Shown here: piece by piece, positions 50,477 through 62,300 of the stretch
Layout of the letters: the number at the start of each line of letters is the position of its first letter
Numbering within the stretch: the first letter of the stretch is position 1
Assembly (NCBI GenBank): GCA_013397935.1
Contig: VZRN01011463.1
Span: 611,157-675,156, forward strand
Direction of reading: 5' to 3'
Source of the DNA: Dasyornis broadbenti
Taxonomy: Eukaryota; Chordata; Aves; Passeriformes; Dasyornithidae
DNA: 64,000 nt
Made by a program: the position numbers and the translations under genes
Notes under the pieces: generated by a model
What the model saw: only the letters and a program-made list of their open reading frames with translations
The model's database searches: none
Told to the model about the DNA's origin: nothing

Positions 50477-51865
50477 TTTCCATCTCAACAGGCCACCCCA
50501 AAATCTGCAGATGAATTGTTCTTTATTAAAGGGCTGCTAATATGCAGCATGAAAGATGCATAAATGCTTTATTTATTTTTATATTTTTATATTTTGTATT
50601 TGAAATAGAGCATGCCTTGGAAAGTATAGTTTGCCAATAAGCATAAAAATACCATTAATACGTTCATATTGTCATATCCAAAATCTGAAACAGAATCTAT
50701 CATCAGCTGTGCTAGCAACGTCTTTTCTGCCAAGTTGCTATGGGTTACAGAAATGCATGATGACAGCAATAAATAACTTTAATGACTGCTGATAATATCA
50801 TGAAAAGAGCTCTGTGATACACTGACATCATTTAGAGGTTTACTAGACATTATTAAGTGTTGTATCATGCCTCAGCTTGTCAGCTAATCATAGCTAATCG
50901 CTTGTGTGTACACATTTTTATCCATCTTCATGTGTCTTACATATTAAGACTAAATATTAGAGACTATACACGACATAGTTTATTCAACTTATTTTCACTT
51001 ATCTAACCTAAAACAGAACTATACCACTTACACAACAGTGGATGTATCTTTGGATTCTGTACAAACAAAATACCTTTTCAAACAAAATACCTTTCCAAAC
51101 AAAACTGATTACTATCCTCACAACCTCTCAAGCAATGGTGTGATCTAGAACTACACACTGGAGTCTATTTGTCACATGTGTTTGCCATTTTTTAATCTTT
51201 TTTTAATTTGGTCTTCCTGGAAGTTTGCAGTGTCACCATCCCTGCAAATAAGCCTTGCTGGGAACACCAGGAAGAGGTTGATAATATATTTTCGCAAACA
51301 CTTGCAGTGAGAAGAGTTTCATAATGAAATTGCCTTCCAATTAAATAAATCAGAGCCTCATTGGTTGACCTCAATGTTACTGTTTAAATTAGAAAATATT
51401 GAATACTTTACATTATATCTTGATGTGTCTTCCTCCCGCCACTCCAGGATTACTCTACCACAAAAAAAGAAAAAACTTTAAGCTACTATTGTTAACGCGA
51501 TATAGTCCTAAAACACAGACATTATCAAAACAAATTTTTTAATTATATATTTTTTAATATATGTTTTCATTTCCTTAAGGAATAAAATACTTCTGCTTTT
51601 TTTGCATCAGTTGTGTTAAAACATCCCCTAAGGGACAAAAAGATCACTGTTTGCAGACGTAATATTCTTATATTTGCAATATACATTAAATGCATTCTTA
51701 AATGGCAAAAAATAAGATTTTAAAACTATGCTTTAAATCATGTACACCTGTCAGAAATACAAATATGACAAGATGCCTTTAAGAAGTGACATCTAGCAAT
51801 ACTTATTGACATGGAAGGACTTTGAGAAGATGACATACAAGCTTGCAAGCACTTACATACTTGCT
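50477..51865. other. Non-coding stretch with a short tandem
   Basis: CAAACAAAATACCTTT is repeated at 51062 and 51079, with a partial third unit at 51096. GTTAACGCGATATAG near 51491 has a rare CGCG. No gene was seen. Confidence 0.5.
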
Positions 51866-51908
51866 TGTAAGTGCCTAATCTGCCTGCACAACAGATTAGG
51901 CACTTACA
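51866..51908. repeat. Perfect 17-bp hairpin with 9-nt loop
   Basis: TGTAAGTGCCTAATCTG (51866-51882) and CAGATTAGGCACTTACA (51892-51908) are exact reverse complements separated by CCTGCACAA. A third partial copy, GCACTTACAT, lies just upstream at 51849-51858, so the arm word also appears as a direct repeat. The stem is shorter than a microRNA precursor usually has, and no longer pairing outside the arms is obvious. Confidence 0.95.
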
Positions 51909-53299
51909 TCTGCTTCTTCAACTCACATGTCACCCTTTTCCATCCACCATATGATTTGCACATCAACATGATTACACCAAGCTGGGTTATACATCATAAA
52001 ATGCATTTGCCTGTCAAAAAGATACAAATACTTTTCTTTCTCCTTCTTAAGCAACCATTCCATGTGGGTTACATATCCCACAGTATTTAGGTACATGCAA
52101 AGGGTTTATTTTCTAGCAACTTCCAGTTGTGAAGTGACACTATGATCAAGATTTATATGTTACAGGCATACTTTAAACTATGATTATTAACTGTATTTAG
52201 TTTAAGGGACAAGATTTGTCACGTGTGGAAACTCAGAAAGAAAATGTAATTAATAACCATTTGGGATCCTAACCTGAATGTAGGGGCACAGCACACTGCA
52301 ATCACTTTTACTTTTTATTTTTAACCCTTTGAATGGCCTGCAGAGCATGGCACAGAAACTTTAACAAAGATGTAGAAAGAGATATTTTTTTTACATTTTA
52401 CTGTATGCAAGTTGCTGCATTCATATAGCAAAAAATCAAATGCCATAAAGAGGCCTAGCTTAGTTCCCAAAAAATCCCAAAGATGACACGATTTATTATA
52501 GGGTGGTCAGTGGTCCTAAGAAAAGTTACAGAAAGAAAAAAGAAAAAATCATTATGTCTGATTATGTTGTCTCAATAACAAGTATCTATTAAAAGAACCT
52601 GAACTTCCATGCTGTTTCTGATAAAACTTCCAGTACATGACGAAAGGATTTACAGCTACCAAGATTATGAGGTGGCAGGAGTCAGATCCATTTCTGCACC
52701 TCTTCTCAAGGGTCACTTAATGTGGCAGAAGGAAAGCTTGTGGGGCCTCGCTTGGCACTTCTCAGGCTAAGAAGCTCCAACTGAACAAAATCAAAACCAA
52801 GTTCATTAATAAGTAGTATCCCTGCTAGGAAGTCTAAATGAGCCTTTCTTAGCAGTGAGACTTTCCCTCAGGTTAAGGTGCTTATGGAGTGTCCAATTCT
52901 CAAATAAGACCATAACCTCCTAAATGTCATCTCTGCCCTCCTTCCTTCAAAGGGCTCTGAATTTGTGTGAGTAGCAGCACACAGAAATTGGTTAGTGTTG
53001 GCAAACAGCATGACAACTGCAACACAAACCGAAGAGGGGAAAATAAACAACCCTTCAGTCATCCCAATCATTGGAGCCATGTGGACATTTAACATGCTGT
53101 GGGTTCCTCAGGCCTTGGAGAACATAAATTAGTGCAATAAGTGATACAATTAACAAATTTCATCAGCCAGATATAAGCACAAGTAATACATGCAGGAATA
53201 AATCAGGCAGTTGTTAAACAACAAAGCCCTGTTGCTCTGCGCTTTCCTGAATTCCCAGCCTCTCCTTGGATCCACTCATGAAACAAAATCACTTTCCAG
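51909..53299. other. Non-coding stretch, no gene seen
   Basis: AT-rich sequence with open frames no longer than chance. No repeat is recognised. Confidence 0.5.
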
Positions 53300-53423
53300 A
53301 AAAAAAACCAAACAAAAACAAAACCAAAACCAAACAAACAAAAAAAAAAAAAAAAAACCACCCCCCCCCAAAAAAAAAAAAAAACAAACCAAAAAAAACC
53401 CAAAAAACCCCCCCAAAAACCCC
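53300..53423. repeat. Long A/C low-complexity tract
   Basis: About 124 bases of A runs mixed with CC to CCCCCCCC blocks. Lysine/proline-rich open frames crossing it (for example 53211-53630) are compositional. Base-call errors are likely. Confidence 0.95.
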
Positions 53424-56400
53424 TATAAACATACTGGGATGAAATTTCCTCCCAGATTCCTTTTATTCAATGCACCTGTTTCCCAGACCTACCTTGCACC
53501 TCCCCCCCACACACTGTCTCCTATTTCTAGGACCAGAGAGAATAATTTTCTCCCTGCCTGGCTTCACGCAGTGTCTCCCAACTCTAGCTTCTGTTTAAGA
53601 AGGAAAGAATTTGTCTATCTAAACACTTGACCTTGAGTGTCTGCATTTTTAGGCATCATATCTCTCCTCTGAAGGCTGAATGAGGTCTCTCCCAAAATCA
53701 ATTTCAGTATTTCGAGATGAGTGAATAAAGTTGTCTGTGCCTTACAAATCATGCCAGGTGATTCCATCAGGAGTGCAAAAAGTTCCAAACATTATAATAC
53801 ATAAAGAAAAAAAATGTCCATAAGTAATCTTTAAATCATATAATTTTGATAACTTCTATCTACAGCTTCATTTTCTAAAGCAATGGATTTTAAGACCAGT
53901 TCTCTCCAATGGGCATATCTGCCCTGCGGATAAATATTTGCTCTGTTTAGCAGTTGAGTGTTTGGCCCAGCTTGTAAAGGGTGAAAAAAAATTTACCAAA
54001 GCAACAAAATCAGATTACTGCTATTTTAAAATCATTATGAGTGTGAACAGACAAATGTAGGGCAGAAATCATTTTTGAAAAATGAATGACGTCAAGACAC
54101 TGCTTTGCAAAAGGATTACTATTCAGCCAATTTTATGCCAAAGTTATAACATTTTGGGTAAGAGCCCAAAATATTGAGTGACTTATCAAATCTTGAACTT
54201 TAACAATCTGGTTTCCTTTTGTTTGAAAACTTAGAACTTTGGTAGAAACAGAATTGTGAATTATCAGCATGGATTTTATAACATTTTAAGACAAGCAGAT
54301 ATAGTTAAAAGAATCCAAGTCCATTTGTGCTCAGCTTTAAGGGAATTTCCCTAAAATGACATATTTTTCCTTTCCTGTCAGGTGTGCTAGGCAACCAGAG
54401 AACCGAGTAAAGCAAAAAGTAAATATATGACATAAGGAAGATGCTGTAGTGACAAAAACATACATGTATTTTAAATACTTAGATCAGCCCATTACAGAAA
54501 ATCCTGCTCCCTAGCCTTTCTGGAAACTCAATCAATAGAGAGACTAGAGAGTAGTATATCCATAAAGTGTCAAAGCACTAAAATCTATCACAAACTGACC
54601 CAAATAAAGTGGTCTGAAGCTTTGCATCCAGTTAAATCAAAATCCCGGAGACATCATAATTTCCCCTTTGGATTTAAAGGCAGAGAATAACAGCTCTTTG
54701 CTGTTTCCTTCTACCCCCTTGCACATGTGGGAAGGTGTCAGCCAGTGACTGCCCTGCCTGAGGTAGTGCTGGGGGCAATGGAGGGACATGGACGGTCCAT
54801 GGGAACCTCTCTATACTCAGAGCCATAAGGGACAACGTGTGCTGGGCCCATGCACAGGGAGTCTTGGAGGGGCTTTTTGAGAGCCTCCCTCTGGGCCATG
54901 TAGCATGTAAAGAGGTGAAAATGACCCATATGCTTTGCACCACATGAGAAGAGAGCTGTTCACTGCTGGACCGTGAAAAGCAGTCAGGAGGCTTTCTCAG
55001 GGCAAAGGCCAAAGGGGTTACCTGAGGATGGTGTGTACATGAGCTTTCTACCACACTGGTACAGATTCCAGACCTAAATATAGGTCCAGGCCATTGCCCA
55101 GCTTAGTTCAGTAACCTGAACCCTGAAGGGCAGCTCCTGTGGCCGGCGCCCTTCCTGCTGCCTGCTGGCATGCATTAAACAGCTCCTCATACAGGCCCCA
55201 CTGCTGGGACTCCCAGTCCAGCACCCTCCTGACGGCTGGTGACGCTCTCACAACACCTTCCTTCCTGCAGCCACCAAGCAGGTGGTGAGCTGGAGCAGAA
55301 GTTGCCTTGCACTGTGGCTTGCTCCCTCAGGGTCATCTCGCTCAGCTGGAACATTGCAGAGCAGTCTTCAGGCTGCTTGAACCTCAACTGGACAGAATCA
55401 CAACCCCCTGATCCACATCACCCTGGATAAAGCAGTCCGTACCCCACACCTCCAAAATCGCTCTGAAATTTGCTATGGAAAATCTAAATTTTACTCAAAT
55501 CTCAGTGAAAACTAGATTCTCATTGTTAGGTGGAAGACAGAAATCTGAAGAAGAATTAAAGCTGTCAAAAACAAAATAGCACACAGCAAAGATTTCTCCT
55601 TCAGGTTCAATGAGAGATTCCCAAGCATGAAGGTGCCTCATTTATTCTGGTACTGCTTCACTAAGTGGGAATGAGGTGTTGGCCATCACTACATCTTCCC
55701 CAATCTCCTCAGCACAGATGCAGCTCCTTGGTTTTTTAGCAAAAGCTCGTAATCTTTGATGAAGATAAAATAGTCAAACTAGGATTGGAACCTGGAAAAA
55801 AGCATCAGATGACTGAGAAAAATAAGCATACAAGCAAATAAAGATGACAGAGCAAATTAGAGCATGAGATCACAGCAAAAAGCAATCAATCAGTTCCAGA
55901 TATTGACGTCCTATAAGCAGAGGCTCTCAGCAAGGACTGAAGACAACTCTGATTTTTAGGAAGTAGACAGGCTCCAGAAAAGCCCCGCCTTTGAAATGTA
56001 TAATAGTAAGATTACACAAGAGTGATGAAGACCAAGTTGAGTTCTTCCACGCTCTTTGTATTCAATGCTACAGGCTTCCCTTTTTTGAGTCTTGCCATTT
56101 TGGGTGATGGCAGTCTGGAGTATTAAGTGGTTCTCACCCAGGAGTTCTCCCAGTTCTGTTGCAAAACATACTCTCAACATGTGGTTTCCTCAGATACTCC
56201 CAGTCCATAAAACTACTCCCCAGCTATCACACAGCCCTCTCTAAAAACAAAGTAACACAAGAAAACCACCATTCTCCAAATTACTGCCAAAGCTCTCTGG
56301 AGCGATCTGATTTTTAGAGAGTCACTAAAATGCTACACAAAATTGAGGTAAAGATAATAAAATTCAAATATTTCAGCACCACAGACTTGTTTATCCATAT

Positions 56401-57513
56401 TGAGTATGTATATGGCATATAAAAGTGCATCCAAATTAACAATTTCATAGCAATCAGTAACATCGATAAAGGGATAGGAGAAAGGTAATGTAGTGAAGAA
56501 AGAAGCTATGTGATGAATTAAATTTATACATGTATTTTATCTTTAAAAAGGAAAGAGACCTTTAGGTCTTGATATCTTTGAAGAATTACTCCCAGTACTG
56601 CCTTACGAAGGATACCAGGGAAGCATATTATTCTGCATAGATGAATTGCTTCTCTGCGTATTTTCCTTAAGATTCTGGAGCTCTTGGATTATGTTTCGTA
56701 AATCAGTTAGCTTCCTAGCCAGAGATTAAGGTAAATTCTGCTAAGGACTAAAAGTTGACTTAGAGCATTAAGAAGGATTAATGTTTAGCTGTGGTGAAGC
56801 TGAAGTACTAGGTTAGCATGTTTACGCAGTGCTGTAGATCACAATTAATCCAAAATTAGTATAAAAGATCAACAGCAACTGCTCTTGCATGCCAGCTTGG
56901 CTTAGTCCTAAAATCAAGACTTACTTTGGGGGCAATCTGTGTGCAAAGTTGCCATGCATCTGCCCTAATAGGTTTAAAGCTTTCAGAGGAATCCGTGCAT
57001 TTTAAATATTTAGCTTCTTTGCCCTCTGCTTTGAGAAATAAATGTAGAAGTCAGTACTCGAGATGCTTCTGCTTTCTGTCTGTGTCACAGATCCGTCAGA
57101 ATAGATTTGTGCTTGCAATGAACAAAAGCAAATTTCCGGCCTTACAAAGAAAATGTGTTTAAAATAGATGCTTTCATTCATCATCAAAGATTAATAAAAA
57201 TAACGGATTTTCTGGCAGAAAATGCTCATGTTGTATAACAAAAATAGATAGAAGTACACATATATGTCCAGATATATTAATCTACGTAGATGCGGGCATA
57301 TATAGTTTTGAAAAATGTATCTGTCAGTTCTGTAACTATAGAAAGTGTATCTATAGTAATATATTTAAAGATATAACTGGAAGATGATCTTAAATGACAT
57401 GTAACAACATAGTTTGGAGCGGGGGGGCATGGGGTCCTAATTCACAGTTAGTTTAAATGATGATTTCTAGCTCTCTCCAAAACTGACAACATCTCTGTGG
57501 TGTTCAAAACAGA
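53424..57513. other. Non-coding stretch with a GC-richer patch
   Basis: A perfect CRE palindrome TGACGTCA lies at 54087-54094. The 54.7-55.43 kb patch is GC-richer (it includes GGCCGGCGCC near 55141) and has open frames on both strands up to 126 codons, none recognised. A 12-bp palindrome ATCTACGTAGAT is at 57280-57291. No gene is supported. Confidence 0.5.
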
Positions 57514-57628
57514 AGCTGGGTTGCAACATGCACTGCATAACCCAGCTCAGACTCGTGTATCCTGGCTTGGCCCATCCCAGCCCTGTGGCCTTACAGGTCT
57601 GCCCTCCTTAGCTGCAGGAAAGGAGGGC
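57514..57628. repeat. Two GC-rich 9-bp hairpins in a GC-rich patch
   Basis: AGCTGGGTT (57514-57522) pairs exactly with AACCCAGCT (57539-57547). GCCCTCCTT (57601-57609) pairs exactly with AAGGAGGGC (57620-57628) around a 10-base loop. Both lie in one locally GC-rich patch within an AT-rich region. A 74-codon open frame covers it, without recognisable content. Confidence 0.7.
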
Positions 57629-59173
57629 TGGGAAGGCCAGGGAGGGAGTCTGGAAGAGAGCCCACCACACTCTCTTTTGAGATCACTCAGAGAAGAACAG
57701 CATGTGCTATCAGGAGTTTAAAGGCAGCATGCTTAAGGAGGCTGCACTGGAGGCAACCAGCATCGGACAGGGTGGTCCTACTGTTATGGAGCCAGTATGT
57801 CCAGCTGCAGGGGATTAATTGCCCTTAAAGCAGCAAGCAGGTGCCAAACTAAGAGGTTTGACTGACCTGTAACATGTGAAATTAAACAGGTGAAATTTAA
57901 AACAAGTCCATTGTGTAGAACAGAAGCCCTGCTCTATGAGTCAGACTACAAGCACCTTGAGTTTTCTGGGGGAGGATCCACTGTGGGTGTTTTGGGTCTT
58001 TTTTGTGGCTTATTTATTTATTCTTTTTGGACAGAGCCTTTTCACTCTTGTCCAGAACTACATGTTTTTGCTTACAGTGTTGTATTACTTTATAATAAAA
58101 AGTACTAATTTCAAAGCTGATGCCTGGCCTCGGTTTCTAATTAATGCTCTTTTAATCTTTTATTTCTATACTAATGAAAAACCAGAAAGAGACATTCTGG
58201 GCATTTCATAACACTGAAATACATTGAAAGCAAAGGAACAGTGTGGTGTTATATTAGGAAAGACATCCCATACTCATCCCAACAGCACAGAGGATGCTGA
58301 TGCCAAACCAAATGAATTGAGAAATTTCAATCGAGTTTCTCTGTGCATTTCACAGCTGCAACAAACATTCTTGATGGGTGTGCCCAGCAGTGAGGGCTGT
58401 TTGCAGAGCTGTTTGCTAAGCAATTTTTAAAGTTTCTGGGTATTAAACTTACAAGAAAATTCATTGCTTCCAGTGGCAACAGAATAATGAGAGATGGTAA
58501 CATCTGTGCCTGTATCTAGCTAACTGCATTCAAGCTGTAATGGTGACGACATTTGTGAGACTTGATTAAACTTTTCTTTAATCCCATTCTTTATTTTAGA
58601 AACACACACGTGAACAATTTTGTATCCAAGTCTTAAAGGAAACTGTAAGCTGATGCAATGTGGCCTCTTGCAAAAAACTTGAAAATTCCCTTTCTGAGGC
58701 CTGTCTCCAAGAGACACAGAGGGTTTCCTGTTTATGGGACTGTTCATGCCCACAAGCTATGTATTAAAAAAGAGGGGAAAAAAAGAAGAGAGATGTAAAC
58801 ACAACCCAGGCAAATTCACTAAAAATTCAGATCAGCCCACTATGGGTTTGTGCTGGATTATTTGCTTTTATTCTTGCAAAGTTTTCTTTACTAAAATGCC
58901 CATTATCTACCCCAAGGAGACCTTAACTCACCGCACTAAAATCAGGCTGTCTTCAGATTTTGCCTTGTGCACTTGTAGAGAGGCTCTGGTAGGTGATTTT
59001 CATATGATGACCCCATTCTTTTTCACTACCTTCAGCCTCAAATGAACAGAAGAAACTGCCAAAATACACTTGTTCATCAAAAACAGATTAAGAAAAACAA
59101 TTTTAGGAGTCCTTTTTTTTAACCAGGAAAGCTCAACTCAGGCACATTATCAAGTTTTCAAAGAGCTCCTGCT
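57629..59173. other. Non-coding stretch, no gene seen
   Basis: A hydrophobic 91-codon open frame at 57936-58211 and a 103-codon frame at 58734-59045 are present on the plus strand; neither has splice context or a known domain, and both look like chance frames. Confidence 0.5.
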
Positions 59174-59300
59174 TTACCCAATTTTACAGCTGTGTGAATG
59201 AGACAAGCAGACGTCAGGACATGCGCCTAAGATCACACAGAGTTTGGAGTACCTGGCACATCCCTGGATCACAAACCTTTATGCCATGAACAACACTACC
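59174..59300 (-). mobile_element. MIR-like SINE fragment
   Basis: Read on the plus strand, CCCAATTTTACAG, then AAGATCACACAG, GGCACATCCCTGGATCACAA and ACC…TATGCCATGAACAACACTACC follow in order the reverse complement of MIR (CCCATTTTACAGATGAGG…AAGGTCACACAG…GGCAGAGC.GGGATTCGAACCC…CTTAACCACTA, from general knowledge). The shared order of four blocks over about 125 bp makes chance unlikely. It is heavily diverged, as expected of an ancient amniote SINE. Confidence 0.55.
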
Positions 59301-62300
59301 TGCTTACAGTGTACTCAGTTTTAGCAGCTACAGGTTTCCAGAAAAGAAGTGGGTTACACCAACTGGCCTGCAAAGCCTTGTAAAGCTCTTACAAACAGAA
59401 GCCACAAGCAAAATAAATGTGGTGTACAAGTTGTTTTTCAGTAAGCAATGCCATCTTTGCCAAAAGTGCTTCCTTAGACAAAATGAGGCAGATTTGCACA
59501 CATTATCAACTGTACTCTGTATGGCCCTATTGCCTCCAAGCAATGAGCTCAGATTTTCTGATTTTGATGATTAAGTGAAAGAAAACAGACCTGAGATGAA
59601 ATTGACCCATCTAGATATTAACTATCCTGCGTCTTTGAAGGGTGCATTTTTCTTCGTAATAAAAAGACAGGCCTCATCTGAAAATATTAGGTCTTCATTT
59701 CAAATGTTTCTCGCTAGTTTTGTTTCACAGTACTAGAGTTACACATCCCAATTGAAAGAGAACTACTGTTTTGTGGTTCAAAAAGTAAACATGCTTTTCT
59801 ACAGATCAAAGCCGTAGTGGCAGAACATACAGTGGAGCATGCCAGCTCAGCCAGAAAGGGTTACTAACCCCTGCTTTCAAGTATGAATGATTGATATGCA
59901 AATATGGTTTATGGTAACGCTTGTGAATATCTGCTTTTCTGGCAGCCCAGAGCTCCTGCATGCATTATGCTCACAGATCAGGGCTATGTGATGAGGCTTC
60001 GTGGGCACATGTCCACTTTCAGAGACCCAGTTTGCTGTGGAAGCCTTCCAGAAAGCCAATAGCTGCTTTGCACTATAAAACTGAACATATATTTTAAACT
60101 CCTCAGAATCAACAGAAGCAAATAGTATATCAAATACCTCTGGTCCTATGCTGCAAGGGTACTGCCAAACCCCAAGCATTCAGGATAAATCATGAGTGGG
60201 AACCTCAGATCATGAAAGAGACCTTTAAAGAAATCACAAGGTAGGAGCAAAATTTGGTCTCTTTTACAGTAACTTTTTAAGGCCCACTTTTGAAAAGATT
60301 CATTAGCTCACATTTTAACTTTTTTTTTTCCCCCTGAAATACTAAGCTCTAGCACAGGCCACTTTACACAATGAAAGCTGTGACTCAACCCTTACCACTT
60401 GCCTCCAAGAGCTGGGCATTTTCTGAAAAAAACCCAAAACCATATGAAACAGCTTAATTTTCAATAAGACAGTGAACTAACAGCAGAGAAGCAACCATCC
60501 ATACAACACTCTTCCAAAGCCTGCAGTAAAACTTCCCCAGCTAGTCAAAACTTCAGAAATTCCAGTTCTCCCAACAAGAAAGCACACAAATGCTATCTTT
60601 AATTTCCCAAGTATTTACCTCCTTCGGTAAGTGCTCTGCAACACGGCAGAGCAAACCCGACTGTTTCCCATTAGGCAACTGTGTGCCACAGCTTTTCTGC
60701 ACACACACTCACAGCCACAACTCATCGCTAGCGTTTCTGTGCACATAAATTAAGATGCAACAGAAGGGTGGGGGGAAAAAAACACAAATCAAAAGCCACA
60801 AAACTTTAAAAACTGTTGCAGTACCTGCAAGCTCCTAGGCAGCACTCAGTGGAGGCTTCCCTGAGGCAGAGAGCCCAGCACCTTGCTCTCTATGGCCCAT
60901 CTGTGGACCTGGCCCCAAAATCCACATTTAAAGAGACAGAGGAATGAAAGTAAAACCCATCAGCTTTTATCCAGGTTTTTGTACAAGAAACCACTTTTTT
61001 AAAATGAACTGTTTTTAAAGTGAATCCACCAATAAAATATCACACTTGTGCACCTTGGTCTCTTCTTAACCAACTGCAAGACAACAAAAAAGTAGCAAAT
61101 CACAAATATATATCAGAAGTCCTAATGACTCAAACATGTGTTTGGAGCAAATGTAAATATTCCACTCCCTGAATGAGCAAAGCTCTTAAGTGTAGGCTTA
61201 TTTTTATCTCTCCTCAATAAATCTTTTTTAAGCAAGTACCTAAATATAAGCTCACATTGTACTCCCATAAATACTAATAGGACTTAAACATGTGCTTAAA
61301 ATTAAACATAAACTTATGTGCTGTGCTGAACCTGGCCAGGAGACACTACAATTGTGTGAGTGGTAAAATCTCCCTGCAGATGGCTTATGGGACCCTGTAC
61401 ATGCTGTGTGCAGTTCATAGACTGAAACAACACCAGAGGATCTGTGCCATTAGGGGTGGATAGACCTTTGGCAGTAGGAGATTATGCCTTCTACCTTTCA
61501 TACTGCAACAAAGTCACATACAGACAGATGCCACACAGTGAGGCTACAGAAACCTAGCAGATTTGCCAAGGTCAAATAGGTGTTTCTGCAGTCATCCTTA
61601 GTTGAGGCTAATGCATGCACAGGGAAGCAGCACTGCTAGGCTCAGTGGTGGAGCTCAGCCTCAGCTGATAAGTTGCCTGCTACTCCTCTAAGTCAGGCCA
61701 TGAAGAGTTCAATGTGTGGAAGCTGGAGCTTGCCCTTAACTCCCCTTTCTTATCCCTGCCACTGCTCGAGCCCTGCTTTCACCAGGAAAGAGGCCACCAG
61801 GGACCAGGAAATGAAGCTACCCAGTAGTTCCAGTGGTCCCTATGAGAGGAGGCCGGGGCTAACCCTGAGCCAGATATTGCTGGTTGCAGTAGAGAGGAAA
61901 GGTGTCATTGTATCTCACTGTCCAACTCTCTACCCAGCTCTATTTTAACTGGCAATAAATTAAATTTTCCCACATGGAGCCTGTTTTGCTCATGATAGTA
62001 ATCGTTAAGTGACCTCCCTGTTTTATCTCTATCCATGAGCTTTTCCACCTTTTTTTCTATATGGTCCCACAGAGAAAGGAGGCTGAGAGAGCAGCTGGGT
62101 GGGCATCTGACAGCCAGTCAAGGTCAGCCTGCCACTGAGCCTGAGATCCCAAAATGTCAAGTTGGTCCACTTTGGTCAGAATCATCTATTTTTCCTTCAA
62201 GTGAGATGAAAAGAGTGATTCATACATACCTAAATATATATAAAGAAACATAACCTATACAACATACATATTGCATTAATGTCAAAAAGCACAATAAAAT

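Noticed and set aside
53211..53630. 139-codon open frame, lysine/proline-rich
   Set aside because: It runs through an A/C low-complexity tract, where stop codons are impossible on that strand by composition.
54674..55054. 126-codon minus-strand open frame in a GC-richer patch
   Set aside because: Frames on several strands are open here because of base composition, and no protein family or splice site was recognised.
57936..58211. Hydrophobic 91-codon frame as a membrane protein
   Set aside because: Hydrophobicity comes from T-rich codons. There is no start or splice context, and an overlapping frame is equally open.
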